A stretch of 64,000 bases of DNA from Fibrella forsythiae (GCF_017353175.1 NZ_JAFMYW010000011.1:186001-250000), one strand, 5' to 3'; positions 51,191 through 60,244 are shown, counted from the stretch's first letter. Numbers and translations: made by a program. The notes: generated from the letters alone by a model not told the origin.

Positions 51191-53971
51191 ATGTTGAGAT
51201 TTCTTTACTTTTTTCTATCCGGCTGTTTGCTGGCACTACCTGCCTCGGCTGGCACTATTCGGGGAAAAACCATCGACGCGACGACGGGCGAACAACTGAT
51301 TGGTGCGGTAGTTCACCTTGAGAATACCAAATTCAACGCCGTATCCGAACTCGACGGGTCGTTTCAGTTTCGGAACGTACCTGAAGGGAGTTATCAACTG
51401 ATTGTCAGTTATATCAGCTATAAGACAAGCACCCATACGGTGGTGGTGGGCGGCAACGAGCCCCTTACGCTTACGCTCGCGCTGGAATCAGACGATAAGC
51501 AGACGCTCAGCGAAATAGTGGTTACACAAAAACGGGACGGATTCAGCGATAACACCGCCCGGACCCTGGAGCGGAATGCGTTGCAGGTAACCAACATTGT
51601 TTCGGGGCGAACCATCGAGTTGTCGCCCGATCTGACCGTGGCCAACGTCATTCAGCGGGTTTCGGGTATATCGGTTGAACGGAACAGCAACGGCGACGGT
51701 CAGTATGCCATTGTACGGGGTATGGATAAGCGGTACAATTACACGCTGGTCAACGGGGTGAAGATCCCCAGCCCCGACAACCGGTACAGGTACGTTCCCC
51801 TCGATATTTTCCCGTCTGAATTACTGGAACGGCTTGAGGTCTACAAAGCCCTGTTGCCTAGCCAGGAAGGCGATGCGATTGGCGGTGCCGTGAACATGAT
51901 TATGCGCGATGCACCGAGCCAGCGATACATGCAGGCGAACTTGGCAACGGGCTATTCCGGCCTGTTTATCAACCGTGACTTCACCAGCTTCGATACACGA
52001 AACATAGCCGCGCAATCGCCTTACGAGCGGCTGGGTAATCAGTACAGTGCCACGCCCAACGACTTCAACAAGGCATCGGCGACTTATACAACCGGTCATC
52101 CGGCGCCTAATCTGATTGGCGGATTTGCCATTGGTAACCGGTTTCTGAGTCAAAAGCTGGGCGTTATGCTGGCGGGTAGTTTTCAGAATACATATCGGGG
52201 AAGCAACAGCCTCTTTGCCGATGGCGATGTGGCCGACACCCTGCGTGGCCTTGTGTTGACGAAGCAAAGCGAACGCCTGTATTCAGAACAGCAAACGCGC
52301 TACGGCCTGCACAGCAAACTGGATTTTCGCCTGAATCCGCGCACCAAGCTGCAGTGGTACAATGCGTATATCAACCTGACCAATGCGCAGGTCCGAGAAA
52401 CTAAAACCACCGAATTGGCCATTGGCGGCTACAACCCTGAGCTAGGCAACGCGTCGCTTACTTATGCAACCCGCACACGCCTGACGCAGCAGTCGATTTT
52501 TACCAGCACGCTACAGGGAACGCATAAGCTACCAGCTAGCCTGACCGTCAACTGGTCGGCGGTTTATTCCAATGCCACCAATGCCGTGCCCGACCAGACC
52601 AACATTCCGCTACTGGGTGTTCGGAAAGCGTTTGTCGACACCCGTACAACGGTGAATGACGGGTATCGGCGGTGGGAACACAATTCCGATCAGGATATGG
52701 CGGGCTACCTGAACGTAACCTGGAACCGCTCCATCGGAAATGTACCCGTCGAGTGGATGATCGGCGGCTTGTTTCGTGACAAAACCCGTACGAATTTTTA
52801 TAACAACTACACCGTTCGCCCAGCCAATGTATTTGCCCAATACGGGGTCGACTTCACCAACTACAGCCAGATAAACTGGACTATTCAGAACCCGCTAGGC
52901 TCAGTAGCGTCGGCCCTGAATTATGATGCCACTGAGCAAACATCATCGGGTTATCTGCAATTCCGGACCACCGGCCAGCCACTCGAACTCGTTGGCGGTC
53001 TGCGGGTTGAACACACCGATCAGGGCTACACCATGAAGTTTCCGATTGGGGAAGATTACCCCGTTGGCAAACAGGTTTACACCGATTTTCTGCCCAGCCT
53101 GCACGCCCGGTTGCAACGGGGTAATGCCAACTGGCGAGCCTCGTATTTCCGGTCACTGAATCGCCCAGGCTTCTTCGAGATTGTTCCGTATCGCATTGTC
53201 AATGAAGAGTATCAGGAGCGGGGAAATCCGAATCTGAAACGGGCCATTGCCGATAACATTGACCTACGCTACGAGCTTTTCCCGCGCCCACTGGAGCAGT
53301 TCATGGTCGGGCTTTTTTACAAGCATATTCAGGACCCGATAGAATATACGCTTCAGAAAGACGCCATTCGGGGGCAGGACATCTACTACTCACCAGGCAA
53401 TTTCGGAACCGCCCGCAACCTCGGCATTGAGGTCGACGCCATCAAATACATCCGAAAATGGGGGCTGAAGGCCAACTATACGTATACCAACTCACGCATT
53501 ACTACGCCAAAGTCGAAGCGGATTCGAAACGCACAGGGCGATCTGGAGACGATTACCGTAAGCCAGACGCGGCCACTCTACGGGCAGTCGGCCCACGTTG
53601 GTAACGTGTCGCTGCTTTATAAAGACGGCGATCATGGGCTGGATGTGCAACTGGCCGCCAGCTATACCGGTGAGCGAATCAGTACGGTGGCTCAGTTCGT
53701 CGATAATGATTTGTGGCAGAAAGGCTTCGTGCAAATGGATGCATCGCTTGAAAAGCGGTTGGGTGCTTCCGGCTCCGGCAGCGCAACGGGCGGGTTCATT
53801 CTGTTCGCAAAAGCCAATAACCTGCTGAATACGCCAACCGAGATTTTCATCAAGAATACCAATTCCAAAAATGCAGGTGTACCCGGCCAAAATTTAGCCT
53901 CAGGCCAGACGCTGATCCGCCGAGATTATTATCAGCAGTCGTATCTGATCGGTCTTCGGTATAAGCTGTAA
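51191..53971 (+). CDS. TonB-dependent receptor of a phytate-type operon
   Basis: A 926-residue outer-membrane receptor. Signal peptide MLRFLYFFLSGCLLALPASAG; CarboxypepD_reg-like domain (IRGKTIDATTGEQLIGAVVHLENT to about 110); a plug with TVANVIQRVSGISVERNSNGDGQYAIVRGMDKRYNYTLVNG; then a large barrel ending in YLIGLRYKL. The plug form (FPSELLERLEVYKALLPSQEGDAIGGAVNM) is that of receptors placed with enzymes for complex nutrients. A beta-helix lipoprotein and a phytase follow in the same direction (37-base gap, then overlap), so inositol phosphates or their metal complexes are a likely substrate. The ATG at 51191 begins the signal peptide. Confidence 0.85.
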   Translation: MLRFLYFFLSGCLLALPASAGTIRGKTIDATTGEQLIGAVVHLENTKFNAVSELDGSFQFRNVPEGSYQLIVSYISYKTSTHTVVVGGNEPLTLTLALESDDKQTLSEIVVTQKRDGFSDNTARTLERNALQVTNIVSGRTIELSPDLTVANVIQRVSGISVERNSNGDGQYAIVRGMDKRYNYTLVNGVKIPSPDNRYRYVPLDIFPSELLERLEVYKALLPSQEGDAIGGAVNMIMRDAPSQRYMQANLATGYSGLFINRDFTSFDTRNIAAQSPYERLGNQYSATPNDFNKASATYTTGHPAPNLIGGFAIGNRFLSQKLGVMLAGSFQNTYRGSNSLFADGDVADTLRGLVLTKQSERLYSEQQTRYGLHSKLDFRLNPRTKLQWYNAYINLTNAQVRETKTTELAIGGYNPELGNASLTYATRTRLTQQSIFTSTLQGTHKLPASLTVNWSAVYSNATNAVPDQTNIPLLGVRKAFVDTRTTVNDGYRRWEHNSDQDMAGYLNVTWNRSIGNVPVEWMIGGLFRDKTRTNFYNNYTVRPANVFAQYGVDFTNYSQINWTIQNPLGSVASALNYDATEQTSSGYLQFRTTGQPLELVGGLRVEHTDQGYTMKFPIGEDYPVGKQVYTDFLPSLHARLQRGNANWRASYFRSLNRPGFFEIVPYRIVNEEYQERGNPNLKRAIADNIDLRYELFPRPLEQFMVGLFYKHIQDPIEYTLQKDAIRGQDIYYSPGNFGTARNLGIEVDAIKYIRKWGLKANYTYTNSRITTPKSKRIRNAQGDLETITVSQTRPLYGQSAHVGNVSLLYKDGDHGLDVQLAASYTGERISTVAQFVDNDLWQKGFVQMDASLEKRLGASGSGSATGGFILFAKANNLLNTPTEIFIKNTNSKNAGVPGQNLASGQTLIRRDYYQQSYLIGLRYKL

Positions 53972-54008
53972 CCGGCTAACTGACAGTAGTTTACTAACAA
54001 AAAAACAC

Positions 54009-55271
54009 ATGAAAAACGTATTCGTATTGGCCGCAGCACTGGCCACCGTAATGGTTGGCTGTAAGAAGTCGGACGATGGTTCTGTAACGCCCGTTGTTCC
54101 GCCCGTGGTGCAGGAAAACGTGGGGGGGGATGTGTCGGGTGTATGGACCAAAGGAGGCACGTACAAGATCACAAACCACCTTCAGATTTCGGAAGGAAAA
54201 TCACTGACCATTCAGGAAGGGGCCACCGTTATTTTCAGCGACTCGACCGTGAAGCCTGAGTTTATCGTAAAAGGCAACCTGTATGTGCTGGGGACTGATC
54301 AAAATCCCGTCAAATTCACCGTTCCCGACGCCTGGAAAACGGTGAAGAATGAGTTTGGTAATCTGTGGGGCGGTATTATTGCCAGTCCTAAGTCAGAAGA
54401 ACTGGTGCTGAAAAACGTCATTATGGAGTATGGTGGTGCCGTTACAACGGAGAGCTCACCATCCGTAAAAGCTGGTTTGTATAAAGCGGCTGCCGGCCAG
54501 CACGTACCTGCGGTTAATTTCACCAACGTAAACGGTAAGGTCGTGATCATCAACAGTCGGCTGAGCAATCAGAACGAAGACGGCATTTATCTGGAAGGCG
54601 GCAAGGTCATTATTGCCAATAATATGATCTACACGCAGGGCGTATCGGGCGGTGATGCTATCAATATTAAATCGGGCGTACAAGCCGACGTAGCCTATAA
54701 CCTGGTTTACAGCCCCAATACCAACGCCATGAAACTGTCGAGCACGGGTGACCGCACACCACAGGCATATGTTGTTGCCTACAATAACACGATCGTGAAT
54801 GCAGGCTGGCGCCGTCCGAGCATCAAGGGTGGTTCAATCTGGGTTGAGGCTGCCGTTCGGGCTACAATCTATAACAATCTGTTTGTCAATGACCGCTTTG
54901 GCGTTAAGCGCGATACCAAGCTTACCGAAGACGCCCGTAGCGTAATGGGCAATAACTACTATTATGGCTACACGCAGCAAGGGGTCGATCAATTTCAGCC
55001 ATCAGCCGAGATTATTGCTGGCACTAGCGACGTCATTGCTAAAACGGCTGGAGCGAATGACCCGAAATTCGTAAACTTCCCGCTCGACAACCCATCGCTG
55101 AATCAGACGTTTAATACGGCCTGGAATTTTAAACTACAAGCTGGTTCGCCGGCGTTGGGTAAGGGCAACATCACGTTTACCCGCTTGTATGCCGATGGTA
55201 TTACGGTTGGTGGTGTACTGTACCAATCGCCCGCCCCGGCTACCTACGTAGGCGCTTACGGAACCAACTAG
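54009..55271 (+). CDS. Beta-helix lipoprotein
   Basis: A 420-residue surface or periplasmic lipoprotein: signal peptide with lipobox MVGC (Cys 18). A right-handed parallel beta-helix follows, seen as repeated short strands (LQISEGKSLTIQEGATVIFSD, FIVKGNLYVLGTDQNPVKFT, AVNFTNVNGKVVIINSRL, GIYLEGGKVIIANNMIY, DAINIKSGVQADVAYNLVY, AYVVAYNNTIVNAG). No catalytic residues of pectate lyases are evident. It lies between a TonB receptor and a phytase gene and probably binds the same substrate at the cell surface. Function is inferred from context. Confidence 0.75.
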   Translation: MKNVFVLAAALATVMVGCKKSDDGSVTPVVPPVVQENVGGDVSGVWTKGGTYKITNHLQISEGKSLTIQEGATVIFSDSTVKPEFIVKGNLYVLGTDQNPVKFTVPDAWKTVKNEFGNLWGGIIASPKSEELVLKNVIMEYGGAVTTESSPSVKAGLYKAAAGQHVPAVNFTNVNGKVVIINSRLSNQNEDGIYLEGGKVIIANNMIYTQGVSGGDAINIKSGVQADVAYNLVYSPNTNAMKLSSTGDRTPQAYVVAYNNTIVNAGWRRPSIKGGSIWVEAAVRATIYNNLFVNDRFGVKRDTKLTEDARSVMGNNYYYGYTQQGVDQFQPSAEIIAGTSDVIAKTAGANDPKFVNFPLDNPSLNQTFNTAWNFKLQAGSPALGKGNITFTRLYADGITVGGVLYQSPAPATYVGAYGTN

Positions 55272-55276
55272 TGTCT

Positions 55277-56350
55277 ATGTATCGACTTTGCGTAACGCTG
55301 TTTATCGGATTAACCGCAGTGGCTTGTCAACAACCTGCGCATCGGATTGGGCAGGCTACTGCCGACACAACTCAGGTAGTACACCCCGTCGTTGTCACCG
55401 ATTCTGTCCGGCACGATTCCGATGATCCGGCTGTATGGATCAATCCGGCCAATCCAGCCAAAAGCCTGGTCATCGGTACCGATAAAGATTCGGATGGTGG
55501 GCTGTATGTGTATGATTTAGCTGGTCATTTACAGGCCGACAAGACGGTATATGGCCTGAAACGACCTAACAACGTTGATGTAGAGTATGGCCTGATACTC
55601 AGCGGGAAGCCTACCGACATTGTGGTCACCACTGAACGAGAGACGCATAACCTTCGCATTTTTTCGCTACCCGATATGAAGCCTGTCGACGGCGGGGGTA
55701 TTCCTGTGTTTGAAGGTGAAACCGGAACAGGTTATCGCGACCTGATGGGCATCGCCCTGTACAAAAATAAGGATGGTGCGATCGACGCAATCGTTGGCCG
55801 GAAAAGTGGACCAACCGATGGGACGTACCTGTGGCAGTATCGACTGGCCGATGCTGGCAACGGGCAGGTGAAAGCCACCTTGCTACGGAAGTTTGGTGAA
55901 TACAGCGGCCGGAAAGAGATTGAATCGATTGCCGTTGATGACCAGCTTGGGTACGTTTACTATTCCGACGAGGGCATGGGTGTCCGCCAATATTTCGCTG
56001 ATCCGGCGCGGGGAAATAAACAGCTGTCGCTATTTGCTACATCCGGTTTTGCTGAGGACCATGAAGGGATTTCGATTTATGCTACATCCGACAGCACGGG
56101 CTATCTGCTGGTGTCTGACCAGGGCGGCGACCGATTCCAGGTTTTCCGGCGCGAGGGGCAGGCGGGGCAGCCGTATGCGCATCGCTGGGTACGTACCATA
56201 CGTGTGCTGGCACACCAGAGCGATGGCTCAGAAACCATTGCCCAGCCTCTGAACAAACAATTCAAGCATGGTTTGTTCATTGCCATGAGCGATAACCGAA
56301 CTTTTCAGCTCTACCGCTGTGAAGATATTCTCGGCGATCTGATCAAGTAA
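55277..56350 (+). CDS. Beta-propeller phytase (3-phytase), lipoprotein
   Basis: A 357-residue beta-propeller phytase, which removes phosphate from phytate with calcium. A short signal with a lipobox-like AVAC is followed by the family motifs: DDPAVWINPANPAKSLVIGTDKD, GLKRPNNVDVEYG, DIVVTTERETHNLRIF, KEIESIAVDDQLGYVYYSDEGMGV, FAEDHEGISIY and LLVSDQGGDRFQVFRR. The acidic and basic residues of the two phosphate sites are in these segments. The frame begins right at the stop codon of the preceding gene (a GTG overlaps it at 55271; the ATG at 55277 was used). The operon context indicates phosphate or inositol acquisition. Confidence 0.9.
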   Translation: MYRLCVTLFIGLTAVACQQPAHRIGQATADTTQVVHPVVVTDSVRHDSDDPAVWINPANPAKSLVIGTDKDSDGGLYVYDLAGHLQADKTVYGLKRPNNVDVEYGLILSGKPTDIVVTTERETHNLRIFSLPDMKPVDGGGIPVFEGETGTGYRDLMGIALYKNKDGAIDAIVGRKSGPTDGTYLWQYRLADAGNGQVKATLLRKFGEYSGRKEIESIAVDDQLGYVYYSDEGMGVRQYFADPARGNKQLSLFATSGFAEDHEGISIYATSDSTGYLLVSDQGGDRFQVFRREGQAGQPYAHRWVRTIRVLAHQSDGSETIAQPLNKQFKHGLFIAMSDNRTFQLYRCEDILGDLIK

Positions 56351-56372
56351 TGGACCCATCGCCTATCTACCT

Positions 56373-56409
56373 AAAAAGAGGCCCGTCAGTTATTGACGAG
56401 CCTCTTTTT
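56373..56409. terminator. Bidirectional terminator after the phytase gene
   Basis: AAAAAGAGGCCCGTCA pairs with TGACGAGCCTCTTTTT (one mismatch), with A- and T-runs at both ends. It separates the phytase operon (+) and the lipoprotein gene (-). Confidence 0.85.
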
Positions 56410-56422
56410 ATGCTAAGAAAGA

Positions 56423-57025
56423 TTATCGAACTGTCAGCGGAAAGTTAAGGTTGACGTCATCTGAACCGGGCGTTACTGTGCCATTTTTAACGGCTACACC
56501 ATTGATGGGTGGCTGATGCCGTAATCGTACGTTTAACAGTCCTGTTCCGGCCGAGCCTGTTGTGGCGGTGCCAGCCAAGCCAATGGGGAAGTTGCGGCTG
56601 TCTTTATCGCCGTAGGTATATGCCAGCAACGTACCCGGCGTAGCTGTGTAAACAAACAGGTGTTCATCCTGCTTGTCTTTGATCTCGTTCGTAATATTGT
56701 CAGTGGGTGTTTTGCTTTCATCCAGGACCTCAACCGTCAGGCTGTAGCTCTTATTGGCCGTCAGCGTTACCGAATCGAAGCGAGTCGGGGCAGCACCACC
56801 GTCGCCGTCTTTATCCTGGAAGGTGAATGCCTGCGTGTTGGTTGTACCTTGTTCTGTGAAGCGAAGTGTCACGGTGGTGATCAGTTCGTTTTCGTCGGCT
56901 GGTTGCGGCTCCGTTGCCTTATTACAACCGGCTAACATGAGTAGGCTACCTAGTGCCAGAACTGAACCTGTGTAGGCGATATGCCTCCTGTATGCGTGCT
57001 GCATCATAGTGCTGTTGAGTTTCAT
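56423..57025 (-). CDS. Lipoprotein of the type found with zinc-type TonB receptors
   Basis: A 200-residue lipoprotein with lipobox LAGC (LGSLLMLAGC). The mature part has a short beta-sandwich-like fold: ELITTVTLRFTEQGTTNTQAFTFQDKDGDGG, NKSYSLTVEVLDESKTPTDNITNEIKDKQDEHLFVY. This DKDGDG and ITxEIxxxxDEH pattern occurs in Bacteroidota lipoproteins often placed near metal-uptake receptors; a precise function is unknown. Starts at 57025, 57007 or 57004 are all possible; the first is listed. Its start is 20 bases from the operator pair at 57045-57080, shared with the divergent MerC gene. Confidence 0.75.
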   Translation of the reverse strand: MKLNSTMMQHAYRRHIAYTGSVLALGSLLMLAGCNKATEPQPADENELITTVTLRFTEQGTTNTQAFTFQDKDGDGGAAPTRFDSVTLTANKSYSLTVEVLDESKTPTDNITNEIKDKQDEHLFVYTATPGTLLAYTYGDKDSRNFPIGLAGTATTGSAGTGLLNVRLRHQPPINGVAVKNGTVTPGSDDVNLNFPLTVR

Positions 57026-57044
57026 GCTACAAACATACCTAAAC

Positions 57045-57080
57045 GCAACGTTGTTGCAAATTAATTTGCAACCTTATTGC
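57045..57080. promoter_or_regulatory. Tandem operator-like palindromes GCAAC-N3-RTTGC
   Basis: Box A is GCAAC-GTT-GTTGC (57045-57057) with flanking AA. Box B is TTGCAAC-CTT-ATTGC (57066-57080). Their centres are 23 bases apart, about two helical turns. They sit between two divergent genes and box B covers the -33 region of the merC promoter. The same dyad stands before the ZnuD-like receptor (42373-42390). Confidence 0.6.
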
Positions 57081-57108
57081 ATCTACGGGGGTTAACCTCT
57101 TACTTTTG
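57077..57108 (+). promoter_or_regulatory. Promoter of the MerC-domain gene
   Basis: TTG (57077-57079), 21 bases, then TACTTTTG (57101-57108), a full TAnnTTTG match. Transcription would start near 57114, 17 bases before the ATG. The upstream box lies within operator box B, which fits repression. Confidence 0.6.
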
Positions 57109-57130
57109 CACTGCAGAATTTAAGTTAGTC

Positions 57131-57514
57131 ATGAAGTTGGACGACGTTGTTGAGAAGAAAGCGGATTATATTGGTATTACGGGGTCGGTGCTTTGCCTGA
57201 TTCATTGCCTGGCTGCACCCGTGCTGGTAATGACATCGAGTCTGTTTCGTGATGATACACTACGGGCCAGTTTTCTGGGCCTCGATTACGTATTTATCGC
57301 CGTCAATATCGTGGCCGTTTATTTTGCGGCTCGCAATCATACCTCATCCGCGATTCGTACGGCGCTTTGGAGCTTCCTGTTCCTATTCGCGGTGGGTCTT
57401 TTACTGGAAGATGTCAATCCTGTGTTTGAATACCTTGCCTATGCCGCCTCAACGGGGCTGGTAATTTCGCACCTGGTTAATCTACGGCATCATAGACTCG
57501 TTCATTCGCACTGA
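57131..57514 (+). CDS. MerC-domain membrane protein
   Basis: A 127-residue protein with four hydrophobic helices. The first contains the metal-binding pattern GSVLCLIHCLAAPVLVM (Cys-x3-Cys with an adjacent His), as in MerC-type metal transporters. A short His-rich end (LRHHRLVHSH) follows the last helix. In Bacteroidota such proteins are common next to Fur/Zur-family regulators and are thought to move metal ions, but mercury resistance is not implied. The start at 57131 is fixed by the promoter at 57077-57108. Confidence 0.85.
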   Translation: MKLDDVVEKKADYIGITGSVLCLIHCLAAPVLVMTSSLFRDDTLRASFLGLDYVFIAVNIVAVYFAARNHTSSAIRTALWSFLFLFAVGLLLEDVNPVFEYLAYAASTGLVISHLVNLRHHRLVHSH

Positions 57515-57528
57515 CAGTCAGTTGAACA

Positions 57529-57568
57529 CATCAAAAAGGGCGACCGTAACTGGTCGCCCTTTTTGATG
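57529..57568. terminator. Bidirectional intrinsic terminator
   Basis: CATCAAAAAGGGCGACC (57529-57545) and GGTCGCCCTTTTTGATG (57552-57568) form a perfect 17-bp stem with a 6-base loop, for merC (+) and the nuoN unit (-). Confidence 0.9.
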
Positions 57569-57811
57569 CTAAATGGTTCTGCGCCTTGTCAGGGAAAATA
57601 CCGCAATAAGCACCCAAACCACGTTGACCAACGCCGACGGATAAGCGCCGTGGTAGTACGTATTGACCACAAAAAACAGCCCGCCGATCAGATTAGCCCA
57701 GACATACCTGGGATCTTTGGCATCTAAACGCCCCTGAATATTAAGGAAATAAGCCCCGACGATCAGGACAGACGCGACCCAACCCAGGGTTTCGATAAAG
57801 TAATGGAGCAT
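57569..57811 (-). CDS. Small CBU_0592-like membrane protein
   Basis: An 80-residue protein with three hydrophobic helices (LGWVASVLIVGAYFL, YVWANLIGGLFFVVNTYYHGAYPSAL, NVVWVLIAVFSL). The pattern N-x-G-x-x-F-x-x-N with YHGAYPS is that of the CBU_0592-type family of small membrane proteins of unknown function. It starts eight bases after the nuoN stop codon and is likely translated from the same transcript. Confidence 0.7.
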   Translation of the reverse strand: MLHYFIETLGWVASVLIVGAYFLNIQGRLDAKDPRYVWANLIGGLFFVVNTYYHGAYPSALVNVVWVLIAVFSLTRRRTI

Positions 57812-57819
57812 GGTCTAGC

Positions 57820-59382
57820 TTAAAAAGTGGCAATCAGCCGCATGATCAGATCGGGCTTGACAAACAGCAGCACCACGGGCGGCACAGTGATAGCCAGCGC
57901 AACCCACTGCGCTACGGTCAATCGTACAGGTACTACAGGTACGTTATCGGGTAGTGGTCGGAAGATCAGTAGGAACGGAATCCGGATGTAATAAAACAGG
58001 GAAACAACGGCATTGGCCAGTCCTAAACCAAATAGCCAGATCAGCCACGGATTATCCGTTGACTGGTATGCGTTGAACAGGGCCGAAAATGACAATACTT
58101 TCGCTGTAAAGCCAACGGTTGGCGGTAAGCCGGTGAGGGCTATCGCAACCACAACCAGGCAAACGGTGAGCAGGGGAGAGGCGCTCATTCGACCGGCAAA
58201 ATCAGCGATTCGAAGGGAACCGGCCGGGGCCAGCGCATCGATGAGAAAGAAAGCCGCCAGTGAGATGAACAGGTACGTTGCCATATAGAATATAGCAGCC
58301 TGAAAGCCTGCATCTGATAACGCAACCACGCCGACCAGCAGAAAACCGGCTTGGGCAATAGTTGAATAGGCCAGAAGGCGTTTAGCGTCGGTCTGGCGAA
58401 GAGCCGATAGGTTCCCGATCAGAATACCCGCCATGGCCACAATGGCCAACGGCGTTTGCAACCCAGCTACCGGCATGGCCGATAGCAAACGCATGAGTAC
58501 CAGTAACGCCGCTGCTTTGGGGCCGATCGAGAAAAAGGCGGCCACCGGGACTGGAGCCGCTTCGTAGGCATCGGGCGTCCAGATCTGGAACGGCACCGCC
58601 GACAGCTTAAAAAGCAACCCCGCCATGGTTAGCAGACCTGCCACCAGGGCAATGCTTCCGTTTTTTGCCAGTTCTATACCAAATACAGCGCTGGTAATAT
58701 CCAGTGTTCCGGTCAGCCCGTAGAGCAACGACATGCCATAGAGCATAACGGCCGAGCTTACCGCCCCAAAGAGCAGGTATTTCAAGCCCCCTTCCGATGC
58801 CTTCCGATCACCAACGAGGCCGGTTAGCAGGTATGAGCTGATCGAAACGAGTTCGAGGCTCAGGTAAATCGATAGCAGGTTGACAGCCATCGATAGCAGG
58901 AACAGGCCCAGTACCAGCGCCATAAGCACGGCGTACCACTCGGTAGGTAATTGCCGTTTTGCTGTGGCCTGCTGCTGATCGTTGCCTTGCCAGATACCCG
59001 TTTCCCAGAGCACTACGGCAATGGCTCCTGCGGCAACAACGCCCTTGATCAGAATAGCCTGGTTGTCGAGGAACAGCAGGTTCAGGAACAGGGGCCCCCT
59101 GAACGGTTCACCTATCGTGATAACGCCGGCAATCAGTAACCCAAACACGGTTAGGCCCGTAAGCCAGGGGCGGGTCTGTTGTTCATTACCTCGCCGGAGT
59201 AATACTAACTCTGCAATCAGCAGGCCACAAAAAGCCAGCGCGAGCCAGCCTTCAGCGCCAACGCCGCTAAGGCTGTCAAGAATATTCTGTAGTTGATCGG
59301 TGAGCGGCAAGGGGTAGTTAGTTGATGAATTAAGCGTTAGGAATAGTGTTGCAAGTCTACGGATAGTCTCCAGCAACGCCAT
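57820..59382 (-). CDS. nuoN: NADH-quinone oxidoreductase subunit N
   Basis: A 520-residue antiporter-like subunit of respiratory complex I with about 14 membrane helices. Diagnostic parts are LLSIYLSLELVSISSYLLTGL (proton-channel Glu in helix 5), the Lys-bearing LKYLLFGAVSSAVMLYG, FKLSAVPFQIWTPDAYEAAPVPVAAF and DAKRLLAYSTIAQAGFLL. It should pump protons as part of complex I. None of the other nuo genes that normally precede it (nuoK, L, M) is in the window; terC lies upstream instead. Confidence 0.92.
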   Translation of the reverse strand: MALLETIRRLATLFLTLNSSTNYPLPLTDQLQNILDSLSGVGAEGWLALAFCGLLIAELVLLRRGNEQQTRPWLTGLTVFGLLIAGVITIGEPFRGPLFLNLLFLDNQAILIKGVVAAGAIAVVLWETGIWQGNDQQQATAKRQLPTEWYAVLMALVLGLFLLSMAVNLLSIYLSLELVSISSYLLTGLVGDRKASEGGLKYLLFGAVSSAVMLYGMSLLYGLTGTLDITSAVFGIELAKNGSIALVAGLLTMAGLLFKLSAVPFQIWTPDAYEAAPVPVAAFFSIGPKAAALLVLMRLLSAMPVAGLQTPLAIVAMAGILIGNLSALRQTDAKRLLAYSTIAQAGFLLVGVVALSDAGFQAAIFYMATYLFISLAAFFLIDALAPAGSLRIADFAGRMSASPLLTVCLVVVAIALTGLPPTVGFTAKVLSFSALFNAYQSTDNPWLIWLFGLGLANAVVSLFYYIRIPFLLIFRPLPDNVPVVPVRLTVAQWVALAITVPPVVLLFVKPDLIMRLIATF

Positions 59383-59422
59383 GCTTACTTCTTAACTGCA
59401 GCGGCGGACCGCTCTTGATTCA

Positions 59423-60244
59423 TTAGATTAATCCTTCGCGCTCGGCTTGTTCTTCGTAGCCACGCATCTGAATTGGCTTCTGGTTTTTGCGAAGTTTGAT
59501 GTTCAACACTTCAACCATCAGCGAGAAGGCAATGGCAAAATAGAGGTAGCCTTTCGGCACAGTGCCAACCGGCGAATTGAAAAACGATACCTCCGACAGG
59601 TGCGCCCCTTCGGCAATAAGCATAAAGCCGATCATGATCAGGAACGACAGGCCGAGCATCTGAATACTTGGGTGTTCGTTTACGAAACGACCAACAGGCC
59701 CAGAGAAAAACATCATGATCAGTACCGATAAGACAACGGCGATAATCATGACAGGTACGTTCTGCGTGAGGCCAACGGCCGTCAGGATAGAGTCGATAGA
59801 GAAGACCACATTGATAATGGCAATCTGCGTCACTACGCTAGACACGGTTGACTTGCCCGTTTTTTTATCATCAGGCCCCACTTCATCGCCCGTCGGATCG
59901 CCCTCCAGCTTGTGATGGATTTCAGATGTTGCTTTGTATAAAAGGAATAACCCACCTACCAGCAGAATAATGCTCTGACCGGTTGGCGCAGCCACGAGCC
60001 AGCCCGTATCAATGTGGGTAAATGGTTTGCTTAGTGAAATCAGGATTGAAATACCGAATAGTAAACCTACCCGGAAAATCATGGCCAGCAGTAAACCAAT
60101 GTTACGGGCTTTGGGCTGGTCGGCGGGGGCCAGCTTATTGGCTGCAATAGAAATAAAGATGATATTGTCGATGCCCAGTACGATTTCCAGGAATGTAAGG
60201 GTAAGCAGGCTGACAATGGCTTCTGCTGTAAACAGTTGATCCAT
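59423..60244 (-). CDS. TerC-family membrane protein
   Basis: A 273-residue TerC protein with about seven to eight helices. Typical motifs are LTFLEIVLGIDNIIFISI (acidic E-x5-DN in helix 1) and the mirrored INVVFSIDSILTAVG, both thought to bind metal, and NEHPSIQMLGLSFLIMIGFML. Members help with Mn or tellurite handling and load metal on exported enzymes. It stands 40 bases upstream of nuoN on the same strand, so co-transcription is possible. A C-terminal cytoplasmic tail is basic then acidic. Confidence 0.92.
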   Translation of the reverse strand: MDQLFTAEAIVSLLTLTFLEIVLGIDNIIFISIAANKLAPADQPKARNIGLLLAMIFRVGLLFGISILISLSKPFTHIDTGWLVAAPTGQSIILLVGGLFLLYKATSEIHHKLEGDPTGDEVGPDDKKTGKSTVSSVVTQIAIINVVFSIDSILTAVGLTQNVPVMIIAVVLSVLIMMFFSGPVGRFVNEHPSIQMLGLSFLIMIGFMLIAEGAHLSEVSFFNSPVGTVPKGYLYFAIAFSLMVEVLNIKLRKNQKPIQMRGYEEQAEREGLI

